Assembly (NCBI GenBank): GCA_029861485.1
Contig: JAOTZF010000078.1
Span: 1 to 8,017, forward strand
DNA length: 8,017 nt
Direction: 5' to 3'
DNA from: Thermoleophilia bacterium
Lineage (GTDB): Bacteria > Actinomycetota > Thermoleophilia > Miltoncostaeales > Miltoncostaeaceae
Within the stretch, counting starts at the first letter, position 1; each line of letters begins with the position of its first letter. Under the pieces are notes generated by a model. The model saw only the letters and a program-made list of their open reading frames with translations, was not told the DNA's origin and searched no databases. The position numbers were made by a program, and so were the translations under genes. Of this stretch, positions 1-4,761 are shown piece after piece.

Positions 1-97
1 GCGCGCCGATCAGCCGCGGAATCCACTCGGCGACCTGGTCGCTCAACGTCTGCAGGCTGTCGCTGAACGAATACGCCATGAGGCGTTCTGTGCCCAT
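1..97 (-). CDS. N-terminal fragment, probable TM-helix/MscS-type channel
   Basis: Only 32 codons are visible before the gene runs off the left edge. The ATG at 97 is chosen because a strong GGGGAG ribosome site lies a few bases upstream; a second in-frame ATG at 79 has no such site. The peptide starts MGTERLMAYSFSDSLQ and ends in EWIPRLIGA, just where a first membrane helix would begin. The pattern S-D-x-L followed by (F/W)-(L/I)-P-R-L-x-G-A is shared with the complete MscS-like channel at 1129-1968 (residues 12-28 there), so I infer a second, divergently transcribed member of the same family. With so little sequence, another membrane protein with an amphipathic N-terminus is possible. Confidence 0.5.
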   Translation of the reverse strand, partial: MGTERLMAYSFSDSLQTLSDQVAEWIPRLIGA

Positions 98-192
98 TTT
101 CTCTCCCCCGATGAGTTGGGACGCCCCACCCGGCGTCGGATGTCCGTGGAGACCCTAAATCCCGGCCGCAGCCTGAGGCTTCGCCGACTTGC

Positions 193-219
193 CGAAACCT
201 ACAGCGACCCGCGGGCGTA
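193..219 (+). promoter_or_regulatory. Candidate ECF-type promoter (CGAAAC-N17-CGTA)
   Basis: CGAAAC at 193-198 is followed after 17 bases by CGTA at 216-219. The known Bacillus SigW-type ECF consensus is TGAAAC, about 16 bases, then CGTA, so only the first base and one base of spacing differ. It lies upstream of and on the same strand as an ECF sigma gene, where autoregulation is common. Transcription would begin near 226 and leave a leader of about 100 bases containing the 280-310 hairpin. One match in GC-rich DNA can occur by chance. Confidence 0.4.
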
Positions 220-279
220 ACCCTCGAGTTCGGCGGCCGGTCGTTCTTCGTGTGAGCGACAGATTCCGTCACGCGCCAA

Positions 280-310
280 GGGCGGCTACCGGAGGTGACG
301 GTGGCCGCCC
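280..310 (+). promoter_or_regulatory. Leader hairpin with Shine-Dalgarno sequence in the loop
   Basis: The arm GGGCGGCTACC (280-290) pairs with GGTGGCCGCCC (300-310) to form 11 base pairs, ten Watson-Crick and one U-G. The nine-base loop GGAGGTGAC (291-299) contains a perfect anti-16S complement, GGAGGTGA. The structure ends 16 bases before the GTG of the ECF sigma gene. There is no U-tract after it, so it is not a standard intrinsic terminator. It could act as a ribosome standby site, a translational switch or a protein-binding hairpin; the pairing is seen in the sequence, the role is inferred. Confidence 0.5.
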
Positions 311-314
311 CGGG

Positions 315-320
315 TAGGCT
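315..320 (+). promoter_or_regulatory. Candidate -10 box for near-leaderless start of sigma gene
   Basis: TAGGCT fits the actinobacterial -10 pattern TANNNT and lies six bases before the GTG at 327. This is the spacing typical of leaderless transcripts. No clear -35 is visible. It competes with the upstream ECF-type promoter as the real start signal. Its TAG is also an in-frame stop for the sigma reading frame, which rules out any longer sigma protein. Confidence 0.35.
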
Positions 321-326
321 GAATAC

Positions 327-911
327 GTGTCGACGGCTGTCACACCCAGCGACGACGAGCTGGTCCGACGCACCCGACTCGGCGATCTCGACGCCTTCGG
401 AGAGCTCACCGAGCGCTATCGCGAGGTCGTATACCGAGTCGCCGCGCGGATCGTCGGCCCCTCTGATGCCGAGGACGTTGCCCAAGACGCGCTCCTTCGA
501 GCGTTCCACCGGCTGGACCAGTTCCGCGGCGAGGCCCCGTTTCGCTCGTGGCTGCTTCGCATCACGCAGAACGCGGCACTCAACTTCCTCGAGAAGCGAC
601 GCGCGATACCCGTCGCCGAGGCCGATCAGATGGCCGAGGAGCAGAGCCTGCGCGAGGGCGGCCCGAAGTCGCCCGTCTCGAGCATTGAGGACTCTGAGCG
701 AAGGGACCGGCTGCGCATGAAGATCTCGCAGCTACGCGAGCAGCATCGCGACGTGCTGGTGATGCGTGACCTCGGCGAGCTCAGCTACGAGGAGATCGCC
801 GAGGTCACCGGCACCCCGCTCGGAAGCGTCAAAGGGCGACTCCATCGCGCCCGGCGCGAGCTCATCGAGCTGCTGCGCAACAACACCTACGACTGGGAGC
901 TGCCGGCATGA
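327..911 (+). CDS. ECF (RpoE-like) RNA polymerase sigma factor
   Basis: This 194-residue protein has the two-domain layout of ECF sigma factors. Region 2 spans about residues 25-93 and includes the core-binding stretch DAEDVAQDALLRAF (47-60) and the -10 recognition part FRSWLLRITQNAALNFLEKR (72-91). A linker rich in Glu, Gly and Ser follows (94-124). Region 4 spans about 125-184, with the helix-turn-helix LSYEEIAEVTGTPLGSVKGRL (152-172) read in two parts: SYEEIAEVTG and TPLGSVKGRL. The length is normal for the family. The GTG start is fixed by an in-frame TAG at 315, and no ribosome site sits at the usual distance. The stop overlaps the next ATG (ATGA), so the next gene is translationally coupled. 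In many ECF loci that position holds an anti-sigma factor; here it is a small non-zinc protein. The promoter it recognises cannot be read from the sequence, but 193-219 is a candidate autoregulatory site. Confidence 0.93.
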   Translation: MSTAVTPSDDELVRRTRLGDLDAFGELTERYREVVYRVAARIVGPSDAEDVAQDALLRAFHRLDQFRGEAPFRSWLLRITQNAALNFLEKRRAIPVAEADQMAEEQSLREGGPKSPVSSIEDSERRDRLRMKISQLREQHRDVLVMRDLGELSYEEIAEVTGTPLGSVKGRLHRARRELIELLRNNTYDWELPA

Positions 912-1129
912 GCACAGACGAGAGGCGCCTCGATGAGCTCGTGGCAGAGCTCGACGACGACGCCGATCGCGCCGGCTCGGCGACTCAGGGCTTCGTCGAC
1001 AACGTGGTCGCGACCGCGCGATGGCAGCAGGTGCTGAAGAACTCACTCGATGTGCTCGAGAAGCTGGTTGAGTCGATCGCCGCGGCCGCGAAGCTGGCCC
1101 TCGGCGGAAAGGATGACCGGAACCTCTGA
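908..1129 (+). CDS. Small acidic helical protein coupled to ECF sigma factor
   Basis: This 73-residue protein is not one I recognise. Its ATG overlaps the sigma stop (ATGA) and has GGGAG at 895-899 about eight bases upstream; its TGA overlaps the ATG of the channel gene (TGATG). Codon use has the strong G/C third-position bias of its neighbours, supporting a real gene. The N-terminal third is very acidic (E-L-D-D-D-A-D at 14-20). Residues 27-66 look like one or two amphipathic helices, with an Ala-rich part near 57-64. It has no Cys and no His, so it is not a zinc-binding anti-sigma factor, and no obvious membrane segment. Position suggests either a small soluble anti-sigma-like partner or an accessory subunit of the channel. 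Both are inference. Confidence 0.75.
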   Translation: MSTDERRLDELVAELDDDADRAGSATQGFVDNVVATARWQQVLKNSLDVLEKLVESIAAAAKLALGGKDDRNL

Positions 1130-1968
1130 TGCCTGCCTTCTTGGCGTTCGCCGGGCGCGCCTCCGACGCCCTGGACCCAATCGTCGACTTCTTGCCACGG
1201 CTCGGCGGCGCCATTGCCGTCCTGGTCATCGGCCTGCTGCTGGCACGCTATCTCTCCAAGGCGCTGACGCGCTTCATGCTGCGCGCCAAGATCGACCAGA
1301 TGGGCGACCAAGTCGGACTCGGCGACAGTCTCGCCAGGGTCGGACTGGGGCGGTCGGTGAGCAGCATCGTCGCGGGGATCGTGCGGGTCTTCCTGTCGTT
1401 GTTCGTCGTCGTGACGGCCGTGGGGCTTCTCGGGGTGAAGACGCTCGAAGAGCCGATCAACGAGTTCATCCTCTTCCTGCCCCAGCTTCTGGTCGCGATC
1501 GCGATCGTCTTCTTGGGCGTGATCATCGCCGGCTACGTCAGCGACTGGGTCACCCGGATGACCGGTCAGATGGGCATCGAAGGGCCGCTCGGGGCGGCCG
1601 CCGGCGCCCTCGTGATCGGCGTGTTCATCGTGGTCGCGGCCGCACAGGCCGGCATTCCGACATCGCTGTTCATCGTGCTGATCGCGATCCTCGTCGGCGC
1701 GGCCGCGCTGACCGTCACGCTCGCCTTCGGCCTCGGCGGACGGGGCGTGGCGCAGCAGATCACCGCCGGCCGTTACCTGGGCAACGACCTCGAGGTCGGA
1801 CAGAGCATCCGTTTGAGCGAGGTCGAGGGCACGATCGCTCGGTTCGAGTCCTCGCACGTCATCCTCACGGGCGCCGATGGCGAGACCATTCTTGTGCCCA
1901 ACAGCACGGTGCTGGAGTCGGTGGTGATCGTCACAGGGGCGGCGGGGAGCCACCCCTCGCCGTACTGA
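1129..1968 (+). CDS. MscS-family (TM-helix/CmpX-like) mechanosensitive channel
   Basis: The protein has 279 residues and about five hydrophobic segments (roughly 24-44, 77-101, 112-136, 157-173 and 178-200). The last leads into AFGLGGRGVAQQITAG (199-214), the Gly/Ala-rich motif typical of MscS pore helices. A small beta domain follows (about 218-268), containing VGQSIRLSEVEG and ILVPNST. It stops soon after that domain, so the larger C-terminal alpha/beta vestibule of E. coli MscS is absent, as in many TM-helix-repeat (CmpX-like) members. Residues 21-45 and 116-140 resemble each other (FLPRLGGAIAVL against FLPQLLVAIAIV), pointing to an internal duplication. The likely role is an inner-membrane channel answering membrane tension or osmotic stress. 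The ATG overlaps the previous stop, so its expression is tied to the sigma operon. The gene ends five bases from the convergent serS. Confidence 0.85.
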   Translation: MPAFLAFAGRASDALDPIVDFLPRLGGAIAVLVIGLLLARYLSKALTRFMLRAKIDQMGDQVGLGDSLARVGLGRSVSSIVAGIVRVFLSLFVVVTAVGLLGVKTLEEPINEFILFLPQLLVAIAIVFLGVIIAGYVSDWVTRMTGQMGIEGPLGAAAGALVIGVFIVVAAAQAGIPTSLFIVLIAILVGAAALTVTLAFGLGGRGVAQQITAGRYLGNDLEVGQSIRLSEVEGTIARFESSHVILTGADGETILVPNSTVLESVVIVTGAAGSHPSPY

Positions 1969-1973
1969 GCGAG

Positions 1974-3236
1974 CTAGCCGGCGGCGAGCTCGGCTGGGGC
2001 GCCGAACGGCCGGAGCACCTCTGGCACGGCGACCGATCCATCCTCGCGCTGGTGGTTTTCGATGATCGCGATCAAGGTCCGCGCCAGGGCGACGGCGGTG
2101 CCGTTCAGCGTATGCAGCATCTGCGTGCCGCGGGAGCCACGGAACCGCGCCTTCAGCCGGCGCGCCTGATAGTCGGTGCAGTTCGAGCACGAGGTGACCT
2201 CGCGGTAGCGCTGCTGCCCGGGCATCCAGGCCTCGCAGTCGAACTTCCGCGCGGCCGAGGCGCCCAGGTCGCCGATCGGGATGTCCACGACCCGGTACGG
2301 GATCTCGAGCGCCTGGAGGATGTCCTCCTCCATACCGAGGATCAGCTGGTGCTCGTCGGCTGACGCCTCGGGGGTCGTGAACGAGAACATCTCGACCTTG
2401 TCGAACTGGTGGACCCGGAAGATGCCGCGCGTGTCCTTGCCCGCGGCGCCGGCCTCGCGACGGAAGCACGTCGACACGCCCGCGTAGCGCAGCGGCAGCA
2501 CGTCGGCGTGGACGATCTCTTCTTGGTGGAGGCCGGCAAGAGGCACCTCTGACGTGCCGACCAGAAAGAGGTCATCGGCCGCCGTCTCGTAGATGGAGGC
2601 GCGATCCGCGGGGAAGAAGCCCGTTCCGACCATGGCGCTCTCGCGCACCAGTACGGGCGGGATGACCGGAGTGAAACCCGCGTTCTCGAGACGGTCGAGC
2701 GCGAAGGTCACGACGGCAAGTTGCAGGCGAACCAAGCCGCCCATCAGATACGCGAAGCGCGCCCCTGACACTTTGGCCGCACGCTCGAGGTCGATGATGC
2801 CGAGCGCCTCGCCGATCTCTACGTGGTCGCGGATCTCGAAGGCGAACCTCGGCGGCTCGCCAACCTCGCGCAGCACGACGGCGTCGTCCTCACCGCCCTC
2901 CGGAGCGGCGTCCTCGGCGAGGTTCGGTAAAGCCAGCAGCATCTCGGCCCGTCGCCTCTCGATGCCCTTGAGACGAGCCTCGCCGTGGGACGCCGAGTCC
3001 CCGAGTCGCTTCGCGGCCTCCTCGACCTCCCTCGAGTCCTCGCCCTTCCCGCGCATCTGGCCGATCTGCTTGGAGAGCCGCTTTCGCTCGGCCTTGGCCT
3101 CCTCGACCTCCCCGCGCAGGCTGCGCGCCTCGGAATCGACGGCGATGAGCTCGTCGAGGTCGCCGTCGGCGCCGCGCCGCGCCAGGCCGGCGCGCACGCG
3201 CGCGGGATCGTCGCGAATCAACTTCAGGTCGAGCAC
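1974..3236 (-). CDS. serS: Seryl-tRNA synthetase (SerRS)
   Basis: SerRS charges tRNA-Ser with serine using ATP in the cytoplasm. The protein is 420 residues, close to the usual bacterial length of about 425. I start it at the GTG at 3236 because VLDLKLIRDDPARVRAGL matches the conserved SerRS N-terminus; the frame stays open to 3281, but the extra 15 residues are Arg-rich and would overlap the upstream gene. Residues about 30-100 form the charged coiled-coil tRNA-binding arm. The class II core follows: motif 1 around GFTPVIPPVLV (187-197), the serine-pocket GTSEVPL (227-233), motif 2 FRREAGAAGKDTRGIFR (258-274) with HQFDKVEMF (276-284), and motif 3 LNGTAVALARTLIAIIENHQ (377-396). It begins four bases after the STAS stop without a clear ribosome site, suggesting translational coupling. 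The link to a signalling gene looks positional rather than functional. Confidence 0.97.
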   Translation of the reverse strand: MLDLKLIRDDPARVRAGLARRGADGDLDELIAVDSEARSLRGEVEEAKAERKRLSKQIGQMRGKGEDSREVEEAAKRLGDSASHGEARLKGIERRRAEMLLALPNLAEDAAPEGGEDDAVVLREVGEPPRFAFEIRDHVEIGEALGIIDLERAAKVSGARFAYLMGGLVRLQLAVVTFALDRLENAGFTPVIPPVLVRESAMVGTGFFPADRASIYETAADDLFLVGTSEVPLAGLHQEEIVHADVLPLRYAGVSTCFRREAGAAGKDTRGIFRVHQFDKVEMFSFTTPEASADEHQLILGMEEDILQALEIPYRVVDIPIGDLGASAARKFDCEAWMPGQQRYREVTSCSNCTDYQARRLKARFRGSRGTQMLHTLNGTAVALARTLIAIIENHQREDGSVAVPEVLRPFGAPAELAAG

Positions 3237-3240
3237 GTAG

Positions 3241-3603
3241 CTACGAGGTCGGGTTCGCGGCCTGGTCGTCCAGCGCCGCACTCACCGCCGCCACGTCGTC
3301 TCCGAAGACGAACGCCCGCCGCAAACCGGTGATCTCGAAGATGCGCCGGATATGCCGTTGAGGGCACACCAGGCCGAGTTCGCCATGCCCCTCGCGAGTC
3401 CTATTCAGCGTGCTCACCAGCGCGCCGAGACCTGATGAATCCAACAACGTCAGGTCGGTGAGATCGAGGATCAACCGCTGAGGAGCGCGCTCCTGTGCGT
3501 CCAGGGCATTGCGAAAGATCGGCACCGTGTAGATGTCGAGCTCGCCGGCAAGACCCACGATCGTGGCGTCGCCGCGGTGCTTGGTGGTGAGGTCAAGGCC
3601 CAT
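3241..3603 (-). CDS. STAS-domain anti-anti-sigma factor (RsbV/SpoIIAA-like)
   Basis: This 120-residue protein is a single STAS domain. It has the opening strand pattern ATIVGLAGELDIYTVP (13-28), then LILDLTDLTLLDSSGLGAL (44-62), and a C-terminal IFEITGLRRAFVFGDD (88-103), all standard for anti-anti-sigma factors. Asp55 and Ser56 of D-S-S-G align with the phosphoserine site of B. subtilis SpoIIAA (Ser58) and RsbV. Family role: when unphosphorylated it binds an RsbW/SpoIIAB-type kinase and frees a sigma factor; a PP2C phosphatase restores this form. Such a phosphatase is encoded nearby at 4758-6410. The ATG at 3603 is preferred because it fits the family N-terminus; a GTG at 3627 would add eight residues. 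It lies 36 bases after the cytochrome gene and four before serS, probably in one transcript. The kinase and target sigma factor are not in this window. Confidence 0.92.
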   Translation of the reverse strand: MGLDLTTKHRGDATIVGLAGELDIYTVPIFRNALDAQERAPQRLILDLTDLTLLDSSGLGALVSTLNRTREGHGELGLVCPQRHIRRIFEITGLRRAFVFGDDVAAVSAALDDQAANPTS

Positions 3604-3639
3604 CGATTTAGACGGCCCCGGGCGCACCGGCCCGCGGAC

Positions 3640-4104
3640 TTACTGCAGACTCAACAGGTAAGCGACGATATTGTCGAGGTCGGTGTCGGACGCCAGACCC
3701 GGGGGCATGGCGCCGCGGCCGTTCGCGACGATCGTACGAATGCCCTCCTCGGTGACGCCGGAACCGGCGATCTGCGGCCCGACTCCGCCGCCTGCGCGAC
3801 CGTTCTCCAGATGGCAGCCGCTGCAGCCAGAGGCCACGAAGGCCGCCTCGCCGTCGGCCACGGCCGCATCGTCGCCGCCCCCGCCACCTTCGCCGCCCTC
3901 TTCACCTTCGGCGGGCGGCAGCTCGGCGCCCTCGGGGGGAACCGTGTTGCCGTCCTCATCGGTCTGGGGCGCCAGGTTGGGGATCGTCTCGGCATCGGTC
4001 GGCGTCACCGCCGCTTCGGGATCGCTTTCGACACAAGCCGCGGCGAGAATCGCCACTGAGGCGACCAGTGCGGCGAACGCCGCGAGCTTCCGAATCCTCG
4101 ACAC
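3640..4104 (-). CDS. Lipoprotein c-type cytochrome, single heme
   Basis: The 154-residue protein starts with a basic MSRIRKLAAF, then a hydrophobic segment ending in ILAAAC, a near-consensus lipobox with Cys24 as the likely lipidated residue. Next comes a long acidic, Pro/Gly-rich linker (about 25-80, including a run of five Gly). The heme domain holds CSGCH (94-98), which binds heme covalently, and Met133 in GAMPPGL as the probable distal ligand. It is a compact class I domain of about 75 residues. The expected role is electron transfer on the outer face of the membrane. I start at the GTG at 4104 because AAGGAG (4115-4110) lies five bases upstream; the GTG at 4110 overlaps that site. It is the first gene of the minus-strand unit with the STAS gene and serS. 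The terminal oxidase or donor it serves is not visible here. Confidence 0.93.
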   Translation of the reverse strand: MSRIRKLAAFAALVASVAILAAACVESDPEAAVTPTDAETIPNLAPQTDEDGNTVPPEGAELPPAEGEEGGEGGGGGDDAAVADGEAAFVASGCSGCHLENGRAGGGVGPQIAGSGVTEEGIRTIVANGRGAMPPGLASDTDLDNIVAYLLSLQ

Positions 4105-4242
4105 CCTCACTCCTTCGTCCGGCGGACCTCAGTTCGGAACCGTACCGCACCAATCGCCCAGCGACGCTGCGAATCCCCCCCCACGCCCGGAAGCCGGGGA
4201 CGAACGCACCGGACGCCGGCCTTCGCTAGCCTCGGGCACACG
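4105..4242. promoter_or_regulatory. Divergent promoter region, cytochrome c / carbonic anhydrase
   Basis: This 138-bp gap lies between divergent genes and must contain at least the start signals of both. On the minus strand TACGGT (complement of 4139-4144) is a possible -10 for the cytochrome operon, about 35 bases before its start; AAGGAG at 4115-4110 is its ribosome site. On the plus strand TAGCCT (4227-4232) is a possible -10 for the carbonic anhydrase gene. I see no convincing -35 boxes, operator repeat or RNA gene. Confidence 0.5.
4227..4232 (+). promoter_or_regulatory. Candidate -10 box, very short leader before carbonic anhydrase
   Basis: TAGCCT fits TANNNT and ends ten bases before the ATG at 4243. 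No ribosome site lies between them, so the transcript would have a leader of only a few bases. It differs by one base from the TAGGCT before the ECF sigma gene. No -35 is evident. Confidence 0.4.
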
Positions 4243-4761
4243 ATGATCCGCCCCATTCAGGGCACGTTTCCGCGGCTCGCTCCCAATTGCTTCGTGCACG
4301 AGGCCGCGGAGGTGATCGGACTGGTCGAAATCGGAGCCGAGACGTCCGTGTGGCCGGGGGCCGTCGTGCGCGGGGACACCGAGCGAATTCGCATCGGCGG
4401 GGGCTCGAACGTTCAGGACGGCGCCGTGATCCACGCGGATCCCGGATATCCGTGCGTCGTCGGCCAGCAGGTCACCGTCGGCCATCAGGCCTGCCTGCAC
4501 GGATGCACCATCGATGATGGGAGCCTCATCGGGATCGGGGCGATCGTCCTGAACGGAGCAATTGTCGGCAGCGGCTCCATCATCGGAGCCGGTGCCATGG
4601 TCCCCGAGGGCGCCGAGATCCCGGCGGGGGTCCTGGCGCTTGGAGTCCCCGCCAAGATCCGTCGCGAGACGACCGAAGCCGAGCGAGCGGGCCTCATCGA
4701 ACAAGCCGCGCGCTACGTGGGGATGATCGACATCCACCGGGGCGGAGAGGGCAGGGTATGA
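4243..4761 (+). CDS. Gamma-class carbonic anhydrase-like hexapeptide-repeat protein
   Basis: The 172-residue protein is a left-handed beta-helix built from imperfect hexapeptide turns such as VIGLVEIGAETSVWPGAVV (24-42) and SLIGIGAIVLNGAIVGSGSI (94-113). The metal-binding histidines of the gamma class are in place: His64 in VIHAD, His81 in VGHQAC and His86 in LHGC. Arg43 and Asp45 of RGD, and Gln58-Asp59 of VQDG, match further conserved active-site residues of the Cam/YrdA group. A C-terminal helix (about 143-161) packs the trimer in relatives. Expected reaction: reversible hydration of CO2 to bicarbonate, though many YrdA/PaaY-type members have weak or unproven activity, so the exact substrate is uncertain. 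Length is normal for the short type. It appears almost leaderless, and its stop overlaps the start of the PP2C phosphatase gene (ATGA), making the two one operon. Confidence 0.92.
   Translation: MIRPIQGTFPRLAPNCFVHEAAEVIGLVEIGAETSVWPGAVVRGDTERIRIGGGSNVQDGAVIHADPGYPCVVGQQVTVGHQACLHGCTIDDGSLIGIGAIVLNGAIVGSGSIIGAGAMVPEGAEIPAGVLALGVPAKIRRETTEAERAGLIEQAARYVGMIDIHRGGEGRV

Larger units (their letters stand above)
98..326. promoter_or_regulatory. Divergent intergenic region, channel fragment / ECF sigma operon
   Basis: This 229-bp gap separates two divergent transcription units and holds no credible gene. On the minus strand TAGGGT (complement of 152-157) fits the TANNNT form of an actinobacterial -10 box for the left gene, with no convincing -35. 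On the plus strand it contains an ECF-type promoter match (193-219), a GC-rich hairpin with a Shine-Dalgarno loop (280-310) and a TAGGCT just before the sigma start (315-320). The last three are listed separately. All are sequence matches only. Confidence 0.6.

Noticed and set aside
249..275. A second leader hairpin, CGTGTGA with TCACGCG.
   Set aside because: Seven pairs with one U-G and a 13-base loop; such pairing is easily expected by chance at this GC content.
295..720. An open plus-strand frame beginning with the strong GGAGGTGA and a GTG at 295 or 301, overlapping the sigma gene.
   Set aside because: The product is Ser/Arg/Pro-rich without family features and reads across a clear sigma factor in another frame. 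The ribosome site is better explained as part of the 280-310 hairpin, though a short translated leader there cannot be excluded.
908..1129. Zinc-binding (ZAS-type) anti-sigma factor after the ECF gene.
   Set aside because: The protein has no Cys or His, so the H-x3-C-x2-C motif is absent.
1969..2010. A terminator between the channel gene and serS.
   Set aside because: Only a weak five-base stem (AGCCG/CGGCT) with a long loop inside serS, and no U-tract.
985..2469. A long minus-strand open frame of 494 codons opposite the channel gene and serS, and a 437-codon plus-strand frame at 1050-2363.
   Set aside because: Both have low-complexity Arg/Gly/Asp/Ala-rich products typical of noncoding frames in GC-rich DNA, and both cross well-supported genes.
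3237..3281. An N-terminal extension of SerRS to a GTG at 3281.
   Set aside because: The added residues are Arg/Thr-rich, overlap the STAS gene and do not match the SerRS N-terminus, which begins at the GTG at 3236.
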